Positions 1-9,794 of a stretch of DNA of 64,000 bases are shown piece after piece (positions within the stretch are counted from its first letter, which is position 1; each line of letters starts with the position of its first letter). Source of the DNA: Blautia hydrogenotrophica DSM 10507 (GTDB taxonomy: Bacteria; Bacillota; Clostridia; Lachnospirales; Lachnospiraceae); the NCBI RefSeq assembly GCF_034356035.1, contig NZ_CP136423.1, positions 2,728,001-2,792,000 on the forward strand, read 5' to 3'. The position numbers were made by a program, and so were the translations under genes. The notes beneath the pieces were generated by a model. The model was not told the origin of the DNA. It worked only from the letters and a program-made list of their open reading frames with translations, and searched no databases.

Positions 1-1190
1 TTCACATTCTCTATGTGATTCTCTGAAATCTCTATGCCGAAGTCGTAACCAGTCCCTTTAGATGGAATCTCCTCTAGGCTCACTTCTTCTAAGGGCTCAT
101 AAAAAGAGGATTCTCTTCCACTCAAAACGGAGTGGACCATGATTCCATACGCGGAATCGTAAATCTCATTTCCAAATATTCTCAGATTCTTATAGTGAAA
201 GGTTTTAATCGCCCAGTTATGAATATCCACAAATTGATTATCCAGAATCTGTATTCCTTCCATGAACACACCTCTGACAGCACTGTGAGAACCAATCCCT
301 CTCGACAGATTCCGAAACTCACAGTCTTGTATCGTCACATTTCTCACAGCGGCGTCATCATAACAATGGGTACCGGGAACAACCATAGAATTGTGTACCA
401 CATCCAGGTGAATAGCTTCCTTGGCGCTTTGTCCTAGATAGCCATAGAAGCTGCATCTTTCTACAACAGCTCCATCCACGCCTGCCAGTGTCAGATGGTG
501 TCCCTTGTCCTTTACATTGTAGATCTCCAAATCTCTGACCGTGATATTGTTCCCATGGATAAAGCGAATCAACTCCCCACCCACGTTATTTCCATCAAAA
601 GAGCCGCCTTGAATCACCACATTTTGGATATGGCTATATCCGCCTCTGTCTTCCAATCCGTTTTCTCTCAAAGGTCCCCAATTGTTAGAGGCGACAATCA
701 AATGGTCTTTTGCATCCGGAGACAGATAGTAGTGAGCTCCTTCCTCAGAATTCAGGGTGGTATTAGAATAGATGTATAACGGCTCTGTGCACTCGTATTC
801 ACCCGCCGGAACATTCACCGTCATATGGCTGTACTCTGTACTTTCCCTCATAGTCTCCAAAGCACTTTTTATATCCTCTGCCGTACATCCGCCTTCCATA
901 TCCACAATCAGCTCTGTTTCCACAATCATCTCCTCATACGGCTTTATCAATTTCTCTGAGTCTCCTGTGGAACATTCACCTTCCTGCCGATCGGCTTCGT
1001 ATTCATTGGTCTGAAAACTCTCTTCCTCCAAAAAATTTTCCTCATCCGACATCGTCTCCTGGGCCGAACCGAATTCCTGTTCTGCCTCAGCCGCATACTC
1101 TGCAGCCGCCCAAGCCGGCACAGCCCACGGACACTCTAACGTTCCCAGAACAAGGACCGCTGTCATAACCAGGCCTATTCTCCCCTTCAC
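1..1190 (-). CDS. Secreted right-handed parallel beta-helix protein (3' end outside window)
   Basis: About 396 codons are open from a GTG at 1190 to the left edge, so the C-terminus is missing. GTG is chosen because GAGGTG lies 8 nt upstream; the ATG just before it runs into a stop at once. Residues 1-29 form a signal peptide (MKGRIGLVMTAVLVLGTLEC, then a WAAA cleavage region), followed by an acidic linker rich in Glu and Asp. From about residue 110 there are repeated coils with GGSFDGNNVGGE, NNITVRDLEIYNVK, VVERCSFYGYLGQ and VTIQDCEFRNL, the NxI/V..N pattern of pectate-lyase-like beta-helices. Such proteins act outside the cell as polysaccharide lyases or adhesins. No catalytic residues can be assigned, so the substrate is unknown. 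A second beta-helix gene starts at 62902 on the other strand. Confidence 0.85.
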   Translation of the reverse strand, partial: MKGRIGLVMTAVLVLGTLECPWAVPAWAAAEYAAEAEQEFGSAQETMSDEENFLEEESFQTNEYEADRQEGECSTGDSEKLIKPYEEMIVETELIVDMEGGCTAEDIKSALETMRESTEYSHMTVNVPAGEYECTEPLYIYSNTTLNSEEGAHYYLSPDAKDHLIVASNNWGPLRENGLEDRGGYSHIQNVVIQGGSFDGNNVGGELIRFIHGNNITVRDLEIYNVKDKGHHLTLAGVDGAVVERCSFYGYLGQSAKEAIHLDVVHNSMVVPGTHCYDDAAVRNVTIQDCEFRNLSRGIGSHSAVRGVFMEGIQILDNQFVDIHNWAIKTFHYKNLRIFGNEIYDSAYGIMVHSVLSGRESSFYEPLEEVSLEEIPSKGTGYDFGIEISENHIENV

Positions 1191-1215
1191 TGCATTTTCA
1201 CCTCATCTTATTATC

Positions 1216-2136
1216 CTAAATCACACCGGCATTTTTTTCTTCAAGAGTCTGTATCGCCTCTTGAATCATCCAACAAAATGGCGTGCTAATCCCCAAGCTT
1301 TCCCCCATTTTCACCACTTCCCCTGCGAACATTTCAATCTCCGTCTTTCTCTTATGCTCCAAATCTTGAAGTGTAGAAGGCTTACTCTGAGCAGGAAAAC
1401 CTTTGCTCATCTTTAACTGTGCCTCCGCAGCCTGTTCATCCAGCGCGATTCCTTTCGCCTGAGCGATGGCCACTACTTCTCTCATCAAAGCTCTCTGAAT
1501 TTTTACTGCGTGCTCACTTTTGCAACACGGACCATAGGGCAGTCCCAACAGAGCGCAAGGTAGGTTTGTTCCCACATTCAGCATGAATTTTCTCCAGATT
1601 CCCAGTTCCATGTCTTCCTCTATACAATAAGGCAGGCTGCATTCTTCCATCAAATCTTTTACTGCCCGAACCCGCTCGCTGAGCACTGTGTTCTTTTTCT
1701 CTCCAAACCGAAAGCTGCATCCCGGATCATAAGTAATTGTATTTCCATTCTTAGACGCTGTGATCTTCATATAAGAATACATCACATGAGATTTCCCAAA
1801 TGTCTTCTCCAGCACTTCCTCATGGCCTACTCCGTTCATCACACATAAAATCTGGGTGTTCTCCCCAACCAGATTTCGGATTTCCTCCACAGCCTGGGCA
1901 AAACCGGACTCTTTGACTGCCATAATCACCAGGTCTACCGGTTTGGCTTCCTTAGGCGTCACAATAGAAAATTTGCAAAATTCTCCATTGACTGTCAAAC
2001 CTTTTTCCAATCTCTCTTTTCTCTCTCCCTGGGCAATCACACAAAAATTTTCCTCTCCTAACACTTTCGCAAACGCAGGGGCAAAAAATCCACCTACTGC
2101 TCCTAAGCCAATGATTGCTGCACTCTTAATTTTCAT
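1216..2136 (-). CDS. panE: Ketopantoate reductase family protein (ApbA/PanE)
   Basis: 306 aa, normal for 2-dehydropantoate 2-reductase, which makes pantoate from ketopantoate with NADPH for coenzyme A synthesis in the cytosol. The Rossmann motif GLGAVGG is at residues 10-16. The central RKFMLNVGTNLPCALLG stretch matches the Lys-containing helix of the family, and EIEMFAGEVV near residue 268 corresponds to the substrate-binding Glu segment. An in-frame ATG at 2142 lies directly against GAGGAGGAA; the ATG at 2136 has about 6 nt spacing and is preferred. The gene stands alone between addA and the beta-helix gene, with no pantothenate genes nearby. Paralogues acting on other 2-oxoacids exist, so the substrate is inferred from family membership. 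Confidence 0.8.
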   Translation of the reverse strand: MKIKSAAIIGLGAVGGFFAPAFAKVLGEENFCVIAQGERKERLEKGLTVNGEFCKFSIVTPKEAKPVDLVIMAVKESGFAQAVEEIRNLVGENTQILCVMNGVGHEEVLEKTFGKSHVMYSYMKITASKNGNTITYDPGCSFRFGEKKNTVLSERVRAVKDLMEECSLPYCIEEDMELGIWRKFMLNVGTNLPCALLGLPYGPCCKSEHAVKIQRALMREVVAIAQAKGIALDEQAAEAQLKMSKGFPAQSKPSTLQDLEHKRKTEIEMFAGEVVKMGESLGISTPFCWMIQEAIQTLEEKNAGVI

Positions 2137-2181
2137 TCCCATTTCCTCCTCGTATCCTATCTTTTAGATGCATAAACGTAC

Positions 2182-5100
2182 CTATACTCGTATTTCTTTA
2201 CTCATAGAAAATGAATAAATCACTTTCTCTGCTACTTTTTTCCCGGTGAGACGTTTCAAAGCCTGCGCATAGTTTTCCAACTGTACCCGATACTTTTCTC
2301 TGAGTAGCCTTTCCTGCCCTGGATATACTCTATCAGTTTTATAATCCACCAAAACCAGATGGTCTTCCTCCAAAAACCATGCGTCTATCATTCCTTGTAC
2401 CAAAATGTTCTCTCTGTCTGGCCATTCTCTCGAAATCTGTGAGGCCGGCTGGCTGATCACGAAAGGCTGCTCTCTGTACAGCCTGCCCTGAGCAGCTGCC
2501 AAGGCCATCCGCTTTCCCAATTCTGAACACAAAAGCTTCCAGATATCCTCCACTTTCACACAGTCCCTTTCCTGTCTGGACATTCTGCCCGAGAGACACA
2601 TTTCTTCCAGCTGCTCCTGAATCTGCTCCTCGCTGCCTGCTCTGGTATAGTCTAATCTTTCCATCACCCGATGGTAGACTGTTCCCCGGGAGGCACCCTG
2701 GTACTCTTCTTCTTTCTTCTCGATAAAATCTGGCACCAGAGGTATCACATCCGGCTCAAAATACAGAAAATCGCTGTCCTCTTCTGCCTGCTGGCGGCGT
2801 TTTAGCTCTGACACGGTAACTTTTACTGGAATCTGTTCCAAAATCTCATAGGGATAGAGATAAGAAAAGCGCTCTTCCAAGACTCGATAAGTCTCCTCAT
2901 CTTCCGGCTCCTCCCAATTTTCTTGTTCCATCCGCTCTCTTAAAAGCTGCCTTTGCAGCTTCTCCTCCAGCTCTCCAACAACCAAAGTCTCTGCCTCTGC
3001 CACCTGGATGTGAAACTTCGCCGGTTCCTGTTCAAAAAGCGCTCTGCCGTGGAATACCTCGAACCGGTCATAGAGTTCTTCCATGGCCGGATGCCTGGCC
3101 AATGCCGGCAAAATCCAATCCCAGCCACACTGTGCGCCTGCCAGCAGGGAATAAGGCAGCCGCTCCTTCTCACGCTCCAACAGTGCAGCACAGTCCCGGA
3201 TGCGTTTTTCCAATTTTGAGACCGTCCCCGTGAGAATCAGCTTTTCCTTGGCTCTGGTCAAAGCCACATAGAACACTCTCAACTCCTCTCCTAGATTTTC
3301 ATCCTTCAACTGTGCCCGTATCAACTGCTTGGGAAGCGTCGGACAACGTACGCGCAGTTTCGGGTCCACCACATCCACTCCCAGCCCTAAATCTGGATGA
3401 ACCACTACCATCGCATTCAAATCCTGCTGGTTGAACTTTTTCCCCATCCCAGCCACGAAGACGATCGGAAATTCCAGTCCCTTACTCTTATGGATGCTGA
3501 GAATCTGTACCGTGTCCTCACTGCTGCCGGACAGGTTCACCTCCCCAAAATCCACATTGTACTTCTGAATCTTCTCAATATAGCGGATAAAGTTAAACAG
3601 TCCTCGGTAACTGGTCTGCTCAAAATCCATGGCCTTTTCCACCAGCATATTCAAGTTGGCCTGCCGTTGTCTTCCTCCCGGAAGTGCTCCGGCATATCTG
3701 CCATACCCGGTTTCCTCCAAAATTTCCTGTATCAATTGGTGAATCGGAGTATAAGGCACTTTTTTTCGATGTTCCTGAAAAATCTTCAAAAAGCTTTCTA
3801 ATTTCCGCCGCAGGCACACCTCCTCCCCTTCCTGTACATAGTGCAGACATCTGGCATACACCGGCAGTTTCGGCGCCGAAGTTTTCAAAATCGCCAGCTC
3901 CTGGGCCGTACACCCCACAATCGGCGAGTGAAGCACCGCCGTAAACGGAATCTCCTGAAGAGGATTATCACAGATATGCAGATAATTCAGGACCGTCACG
4001 ACCTCCAACGCAGAGAAATATCCGGTCTTCGAGGCAGTGTAGGCCGGTATTCCCTGCCCTGCAAATACTCGCAGAAAATCCTCCGCCCAGCCTGACACTG
4101 TCCTCAAAAGCACAACGATGTCCCCATATCTCACTGGCCGGTAAGTCCCACTGTCCTTATCTAGCACCCGCTCTTTTCCCACCATCTGATGGATTCTCTG
4201 GGCAATGGCCAAAGCCTCCACTTCTCTTTGAGTCGTGGCCTCTTTGTCTTCCATCAGCTCCATGGTTTCCTGGGGAATCAGCAGGAGTTCTGTATCGGAA
4301 GACTCCAAAGAGTTTTCCTCCGGAAACACCGCTCCCGGATAGAGAGCCGCCTCCTGATCGTACTCCACCTTGCCCAGCTCCTGCCCCATAATCTGGCGGA
4401 ATAAAAAGTTTATCCCGTCTAGTACCTGAGCGCGGCTGCGAAAGTTTTTATGCAGGTCAATTCTCTGTTCCTGGGAATCCTCCAAAGTATACCGGTGATA
4501 TTTCTCCATGAATAAATCCGGCACAGCCAACCGGAAGCGATAAATACTTTGCTTGACATCTCCCACCATAAAGATATTTTTCTTTTGTTTCGCCCAGCCG
4601 GACACATAAGTAAGCAGCATCTCCTGCACATAATTACTATCCTGGTACTCGTCTATGAGAATTTCCTCATACCTTTGAGACAGCTCCCATGCCGCCTGAG
4701 TCGGCGTACAGCGCTCACCCTCCTTTTTCACTAGAATATTCAGGGCAAAATGCTCCATATCCGCAAAGTCCACCAGATTTTTCTCTCTCTTTTTCTGGGA
4801 AAACTTTTCCAGAAACCGCAGCGTCACTGTTATCAAAACCTGCATAGGCCCCCGGCATCTCCTGAAATCAGACAGAATCCCCTCGGATGTGGTATAAAAA
4901 TACTGTTCCTGGAGTTTTCCCAACCTTTCTTTCATTTGCTTACGGTTTTCCTGTACCCTCTCCTTTAGCAGCTGAGACACCGCTAAGTCCTTTTTGGTGG
5001 AAAGTCTGGCATAAGAAAGTCCCTCTAAAGCTTCTCCCATCTCATCATAGTCCGTAATCCGACACAGCCTCTCGACCAGTGCCAAATCAGCCTCCACCAT

Positions 5101-5847
5101 AGGCTCATACATATAAGGCCCATCACTCTTTTGCGTCAGGCTCATGTTCTCCTGAATCAAGTTTCTTAAGTCCGAAAGAATCTTATCTGTGTGTTTCCAG
5201 ACTTCTTTCATCCACACGGAATCACAGACGCTTTCCCAATCTTCCGCCTCATAGATGGATACGCACTGACTCAGCCATTCCTCTGGCCAGGGCGCGCTCA
5301 TGGCAAAGTCATACAGCTTTAAAACCAGCTCTTCTAACCCTTCGTCACTCTTTCCCGGGGCAAAACATTCCGCAAATTCTTCAAAATCCGAGCTTTTCTG
5401 TGCGTAGCATTCTTCCAAAACCTCCCTGACCACATCCACCCGCAGTAGCTTCAGCTCTCCTTCGTCGGCGGTTCGGTAACCTGGGTCTAAATCAATCATA
5501 TGGAAATAGTTCCGTATCAGATAGCTACAGAAACCGTCAATCGTGGTAATCTGGGCATTGTGAAGGAGTGTAGACTGCCTTTGAAGATACTCGTTCTCTG
5601 GATCCTCCTCCAATCTCTTGGACAGGGCCTGCTCCAGCCGCACCCGCATTTCGCCGGCAGCAGCGCGGGTAAAAGTCATCACCAAGAGACGATCAATATC
5701 CACCGGCTTTTCCTCATCGGTAATCCTCTGAATTATCCGCTCGACCAACACAGCGGTCTTCCCGGACCCGGCCGCTGCACTGACCAGGATATTTCGATCT
5801 CTCAGCTCAATCACTTTTCTTTGCTCACTCGTCCAGTTTACACCCAT
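2182..5847 (-). CDS. addA: ATP-dependent helicase/nuclease subunit A
   Basis: 1221 aa, full length. AddA is the UvrD-like 3'-5' helicase and one of two nuclease subunits of AddAB, which resects double-strand breaks to Chi for RecA loading. Visible in order: Walker A SAAAGSGKT (23-31); MTFTRAAAGEM (motif Ia); Walker B ILIDEYQDS; KNFRSR (motif IV); ILSIHKSKGLEFPIVF (motif V); VALTRAKEKL (motif VI); and a C-terminal RecB-type nuclease domain with RGTVYHRVMERLD, GMIDAW and LVDYKTD, giving the catalytic Asp and the DYK motif. ATG at 5847 has GGAGGTG upstream. The start overlaps the end of addB by 10 bp, so translation is probably coupled. Confidence 0.97.
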   Translation of the reverse strand: MGVNWTSEQRKVIELRDRNILVSAAAGSGKTAVLVERIIQRITDEEKPVDIDRLLVMTFTRAAAGEMRVRLEQALSKRLEEDPENEYLQRQSTLLHNAQITTIDGFCSYLIRNYFHMIDLDPGYRTADEGELKLLRVDVVREVLEECYAQKSSDFEEFAECFAPGKSDEGLEELVLKLYDFAMSAPWPEEWLSQCVSIYEAEDWESVCDSVWMKEVWKHTDKILSDLRNLIQENMSLTQKSDGPYMYEPMVEADLALVERLCRITDYDEMGEALEGLSYARLSTKKDLAVSQLLKERVQENRKQMKERLGKLQEQYFYTTSEGILSDFRRCRGPMQVLITVTLRFLEKFSQKKREKNLVDFADMEHFALNILVKKEGERCTPTQAAWELSQRYEEILIDEYQDSNYVQEMLLTYVSGWAKQKKNIFMVGDVKQSIYRFRLAVPDLFMEKYHRYTLEDSQEQRIDLHKNFRSRAQVLDGINFLFRQIMGQELGKVEYDQEAALYPGAVFPEENSLESSDTELLLIPQETMELMEDKEATTQREVEALAIAQRIHQMVGKERVLDKDSGTYRPVRYGDIVVLLRTVSGWAEDFLRVFAGQGIPAYTASKTGYFSALEVVTVLNYLHICDNPLQEIPFTAVLHSPIVGCTAQELAILKTSAPKLPVYARCLHYVQEGEEVCLRRKLESFLKIFQEHRKKVPYTPIHQLIQEILEETGYGRYAGALPGGRQRQANLNMLVEKAMDFEQTSYRGLFNFIRYIEKIQKYNVDFGEVNLSGSSEDTVQILSIHKSKGLEFPIVFVAGMGKKFNQQDLNAMVVVHPDLGLGVDVVDPKLRVRCPTLPKQLIRAQLKDENLGEELRVFYVALTRAKEKLILTGTVSKLEKRIRDCAALLEREKERLPYSLLAGAQCGWDWILPALARHPAMEELYDRFEVFHGRALFEQEPAKFHIQVAEAETLVVGELEEKLQRQLLRERMEQENWEEPEDEETYRVLEERFSYLYPYEILEQIPVKVTVSELKRRQQAEEDSDFLYFEPDVIPLVPDFIEKKEEEYQGASRGTVYHRVMERLDYTRAGSEEQIQEQLEEMCLSGRMSRQERDCVKVEDIWKLLCSELGKRMALAAAQGRLYREQPFVISQPASQISREWPDRENILVQGMIDAWFLEEDHLVLVDYKTDRVYPGQERLLREKYRVQLENYAQALKRLTGKKVAEKVIYSFSMSKEIRV

Positions 5848-8800
5848 GACTTCACCTCCTCTTCCAGTTTTTCCCAGACTTCTTTCTCCTCCAGATTCTT
5901 CAATCTCCGATAAAAAAATCCTGGTATTTTCTGGTCAAATCCACAGATGCCCCGGTAGGGACAGTAAGTGCAGGCTTCCTTTTTGTCCATCTGATAGGGT
6001 GCAGCCTGAGCATTGCCTTCCAGAATCTCCCGGCGCAGATTTTGAATCTTCCCCTTCACATAATCAGACAGAAGCCCAAACTGATGTAAGCTTGCCACAC
6101 TAGACCCCTTTCGAAAACTGCCATCTTTATTCTTCGTCAACGGAAGAGTCTCCATCGTTACGTCTAGATGCTCAATCCCCCTGGGATCAGACTGCACCAG
6201 CCCATTGACCTTCAGCTCCCTCAGAATTTTTTGTTCCACCTTTCCGATATCCTCTTCTATCGACGCTTTAATCATTGGGTCTTTGATATTATAATAAAAA
6301 ATCGCTGCCGGAATCACTTCTCGGTCTGGGTATTTCTTCTGTTCCACCAAAAGAGCTGCATCCAGATAGACCATCAACTGAAGCTGTAAACCATGATATA
6401 ACGCCACCAGATCGAACGACACATTTCCAGTCTTATAATCCATCACCTTTACATAGACCTTATTCTCATCCTCACAGATATCCACCCGGTCAATCCGTCC
6501 CCCTTCAAAAGCCACCTCGAAGCCTTCCGGCTGAAAATCGCCTCTCCTTAGCTGTTCCTGCAAAGCCCAGGCAGTCCGGTTTAACACGCGCTGCGTACGC
6601 CGTATCAAATACTCATTTCTGGCACAACTGTGTAAAATTGTATTTCCATAGTCTTCTGTCACTTCCTGAAGACTCTCACTGACCAGCCGTTCTCTGTCTT
6701 CCCGCGAGAGTTCGCCCCAGGAAAGTCTCTGATCACGGACCTTACGCGCGAAGATTTCCAAGGCTTTGTGCATCACATTTCCCAAGTCCATCCCACTGAA
6801 CTCGTATTGAACTCTCTCAGTCACCTGCAAACCATAACGAAGAAAATGTGCAAAAGCGCAGGCTGCATACTGCTCTAGGCGCGTGGCCCCATAGGGAGAT
6901 ACCTCCCCATAGAGTGCTTTTGCCACTGCCTTGCTGATTCTGTCCTGAGGATTCTCACTGAAGAAAGCTTCTACCAGCCTGTTCACCTGTGGACGATAAC
7001 TCTCATCCTTTTGATACCACCGGTACAATTCTCTCCAGACCTTTGTCTCCTGTCCATACTCATATTCCTGGAGACCTTCCAAAAAATAGTCCAAACTCCC
7101 CGAAGGCCTCTGCAAGCCTTCCAAGGATGAACCTTGCCCACAGCGAAGCCGCAAGGCTGGAAAGAGCTTCTGTATCGTCCCAACCAGATAAGCCGCAGAC
7201 AGTCCTTCTCCCTTGGCATTCGCCTGGCTGTATGACAGATACAAGAAATCCTGCGGCTTCGTCAGATTCAGATACAGATAGAACCTAGATTGACCAAGGA
7301 GCTCCCTGGCGTCAGGCGCCAGCTCGATCTTCTCCTCCTGGAAAAATTCTCGGTCCATCTGCGTGAGCAATCCTCCCCTGGACGAATCCTTAGGAATATT
7401 TCCCTCATTCACTCCCAGAAAGAATAAGACTTTAATCTCTTTTAACCGCGTTCTTTCCATATCTCCCACAAGTACCTGATCGGAGCTGGGTGGTATCAGT
7501 GCCACCTTCGCCTCGGTCAACCCAGCCTCCAAAAGCTGCTGATACTCCCGGGCACTTACTTTCTCATCTCCCAGAATCTCCACCATCTTATCCAGCAGCC
7601 GCATGACGATTCCATAGATTTGAGCATACTCTTTCTCCATGGCCTTGTCTTTTCTTCCGGCAAATTCCAGCTCCTGAATTTTTAACTTTTCCTGCATCTC
7701 ATTGTCCGAAATAAATTGATAGAGTGCGCAGCTTCGCTCTCTTACAGTCTTTACACCGCCTCGAAAACCCTGAACCAGCCAAGAGATTTCTTTTAAAAAC
7801 TGCTCCCGGTACCGATTCAATTCTAGAATTCTTTCCTCGTCCAGTCCTGGGTAAAGCCTCACCCAAGTCTCCTTCCACTTGGAATACCCTCGAATTCCAA
7901 GGGCAGTCACGTAGTTGTCCAACTCATCAATTTCTTCCAGACTCAGAGAGCTCATCCCACAGCGCAGATAACGAAAACAGCTCTCATAGGAAAATCGATC
8001 CACAATCATCTCCACAGCTGCTCTGAGAAATTCCACAAATGGGTTCATCAAAATCGAATGTTTCTCGTCGATAAAATATGGAATCTGCGCCTGTGAGAAC
8101 ACCTGCCGTGCATAGGTCCCGTAGGAAGGCAAATCGCCGGTGATCACTGCGATCTCACCATAACGGTACCCCTTTTCTCTTACCAGACGCAGAATTTCCG
8201 CAGCAGTCCCTTTTACCTCCTGAAGAGGGTTCTCCCACCGAGTCAACGCTAAAGCTTGCGGCTCTCTCTCGTAGACCACCCGATGATAGCGAAACAGATG
8301 CTGCTCTAGAAAATTCAGTTCTGGATTTTTTCCAAATCTGGAATTTTCACCAGGCAGCACCCACTGTTCCTTCTCCACCGCTACTCGCGCTTCCCCAGCC
8401 AACTTCAACAACTGGTCTCTCATCTTCCCGCTCATGGAAAACAGCTGGTACTTTCCACTTAACCGCTGCGCCTTCACATCCATCGTAACCGTCACATAGA
8501 CCTGTTCTCCCAACAACATCAATTCCCGAATCAATTTGTTTTGTATGGGAGTAAACCCGGTATAACCATCTAGAACAAAAATACCGCCTTGAAACTTTTT
8601 TGACTTCTCAATCACCCGACACAGAACATCCGGCACCTCTTCCCCTGTGAGAAAACGTTCCTTTAAATACTCTCGAAATCCCTCATATATCCTGTGGATA
8701 TCTTGAAGTTTACAATGTAAAAGTGCCTGGTCTTCCGATCTTTTGACCAGCTCCCCCAAAGTCTCTTCTCCCACATCGTACTGCATCAACTCACTGACTA

Positions 8801-9173
8801 GGGATTTCATCTCCTGAATGCACCCAGGTTTTTTCATCTGCACTCCCAGATATGGAAGCTCTTTTTTCTTATCCTGAACAATTTTTTGGAGAACCAAACT
8901 TTTTCCAGTCTCCTCCAAAAGAGGCGCATCGTCGCCTCCCACTTCCTCGAACACCCGGTAAGCCAGGCGCTCAAAACTCAGCACATCAATATTTAAAATC
9001 CCCCCGCCCGGATGCATCTGTACCAGACGTTTTTGAGTCTGCATCGTAAACTGCTCAGGAACCAAAATTACATACTGTCTGTCCGGATGCTCCATGGATT
9101 CCCTGATTATTTTCTGATAAATAAAATGGGACTTTCCTGCCCCGGAATTTCCCAAAATCATCTGCAATGCCAT
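5838..9173 (-). CDS. addB: ATP-dependent nuclease subunit B
   Basis: 1111 aa from the ATG at 9173, which follows AAAGAGGAACAGAC; the open frame extends to 9203 but the extra ten codons lack a ribosome binding site. AddB is the second nuclease and Chi-recognition subunit of AddAB. Walker A GNSGAGKS is at residues 8-15. The 4Fe-4S cluster ligands known from the Bacillus enzyme are all present: one Cys near residue 772 (EQYAACAFAHFL) and CTYCPYRGIC near 1064-1073. The nuclease motif VMDYKTG lies between them. First gene of the addB-addA pair. Confidence 0.96.
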   Translation of the reverse strand: MALQMILGNSGAGKSHFIYQKIIRESMEHPDRQYVILVPEQFTMQTQKRLVQMHPGGGILNIDVLSFERLAYRVFEEVGGDDAPLLEETGKSLVLQKIVQDKKKELPYLGVQMKKPGCIQEMKSLVSELMQYDVGEETLGELVKRSEDQALLHCKLQDIHRIYEGFREYLKERFLTGEEVPDVLCRVIEKSKKFQGGIFVLDGYTGFTPIQNKLIRELMLLGEQVYVTVTMDVKAQRLSGKYQLFSMSGKMRDQLLKLAGEARVAVEKEQWVLPGENSRFGKNPELNFLEQHLFRYHRVVYEREPQALALTRWENPLQEVKGTAAEILRLVREKGYRYGEIAVITGDLPSYGTYARQVFSQAQIPYFIDEKHSILMNPFVEFLRAAVEMIVDRFSYESCFRYLRCGMSSLSLEEIDELDNYVTALGIRGYSKWKETWVRLYPGLDEERILELNRYREQFLKEISWLVQGFRGGVKTVRERSCALYQFISDNEMQEKLKIQELEFAGRKDKAMEKEYAQIYGIVMRLLDKMVEILGDEKVSAREYQQLLEAGLTEAKVALIPPSSDQVLVGDMERTRLKEIKVLFFLGVNEGNIPKDSSRGGLLTQMDREFFQEEKIELAPDARELLGQSRFYLYLNLTKPQDFLYLSYSQANAKGEGLSAAYLVGTIQKLFPALRLRCGQGSSLEGLQRPSGSLDYFLEGLQEYEYGQETKVWRELYRWYQKDESYRPQVNRLVEAFFSENPQDRISKAVAKALYGEVSPYGATRLEQYAACAFAHFLRYGLQVTERVQYEFSGMDLGNVMHKALEIFARKVRDQRLSWGELSREDRERLVSESLQEVTEDYGNTILHSCARNEYLIRRTQRVLNRTAWALQEQLRRGDFQPEGFEVAFEGGRIDRVDICEDENKVYVKVMDYKTGNVSFDLVALYHGLQLQLMVYLDAALLVEQKKYPDREVIPAAIFYYNIKDPMIKASIEEDIGKVEQKILRELKVNGLVQSDPRGIEHLDVTMETLPLTKNKDGSFRKGSSVASLHQFGLLSDYVKGKIQNLRREILEGNAQAAPYQMDKKEACTYCPYRGICGFDQKIPGFFYRRLKNLEEKEVWEKLEEEVKSWV

Positions 9174-9220
9174 GTCTGTTCCTCTTTCTTTGCGCAAAAC
9201 CACCTGCTGCTTTTTCGTTC

Positions 9221-9248
9221 ATTATATCATAATTTCATTTTCTTCGAA
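9221..9248 (-). promoter_or_regulatory. Candidate sigma-A promoter of addBA
   Basis: On the minus strand TTCGAA and TATAAT are separated by 16 bp, about 50 bp upstream of the addB start. The -10 is perfect; the -35 matches poorly, so this is tentative. Confidence 0.4.
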
Positions 9249-9341
9249 ATAAAATATATAAAGTGTGACCGTGGGATACTGCAACCGGCCAAATTGCCAC
9301 GCCATCCTCTGGTCGCCGAAAGTAAACCAGGGGGTGTACAC

Positions 9342-9776
9342 ATGAGCGCTAAGACCAAAATCGTAGTACTACATATGAAAGAGGTGATCTACACGGTCGT
9401 CTTCCTTGTCCTTGCCCTTGTACTGGGCGGCATCTTATTTCTGATGTTCGGACCAGGTCACGACAAGGAAACCGCCGCACAGGCTGACGGCAAGTATCAG
9501 CCCGGAGTCTATTCCACATCCATCTCTCTAAACGACAATACCTTTGATGTGCAAGTCACCGTGGACTCCGACCGCATTAAATCCATCGAATTGGTGAACC
9601 TAAGCGAGAGTACCACTGCTATGTTCCCTCTCATGGAACCAGCTTTAGAATCCCTCGCTTCTCAAATATATGTCAATCAATCTCTGGATGATATCCAGTA
9701 CTCTGAAGAAAACAAGTATACTTCCATGATGCTCTTGGATGCCATACAGACCGCATTAAAAAAAGCGGAGCTTTAA
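9342..9776 (+). CDS. Membrane-anchored FMN_bind-like protein
   Basis: 144 aa from ATG 9342, with GGGGGTG 7-8 nt upstream; the frame is open back to 9012, but that part is antisense to addB. One membrane segment covers about residues 14-36 (VIYTVVFLVLALVLGGILFL), which leaves the rest outside the cell. The outer domain (QPGVYSTSISLNDNTFDVQVTV, IKSIELV, YTSMMLLDAIQTAL) resembles the FMN_bind fold of Rnf/Nqr subunits. The SGAT flavinylation motif is replaced by ENKYTS, so covalent FMN through ApbE seems unlikely. Function unknown; the family match is my reading of the strand pattern. Confidence 0.7.
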   Translation: MSAKTKIVVLHMKEVIYTVVFLVLALVLGGILFLMFGPGHDKETAAQADGKYQPGVYSTSISLNDNTFDVQVTVDSDRIKSIELVNLSESTTAMFPLMEPALESLASQIYVNQSLDDIQYSEENKYTSMMLLDAIQTALKKAEL

Positions 9777-9793
9777 ATCGCTCCGCTTTTTTT
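9757..9793. terminator. Bidirectional Rho-independent terminator
   Basis: AAAAAAGCGGAGC and GCTCCGCTTTTTTT form a stem around an 8-nt loop. It overlaps the end of the FMN_bind gene and lies 2 nt from the nadE stop, so it can serve both converging genes. Confidence 0.9.
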
Positions 9794-9794
9794 A

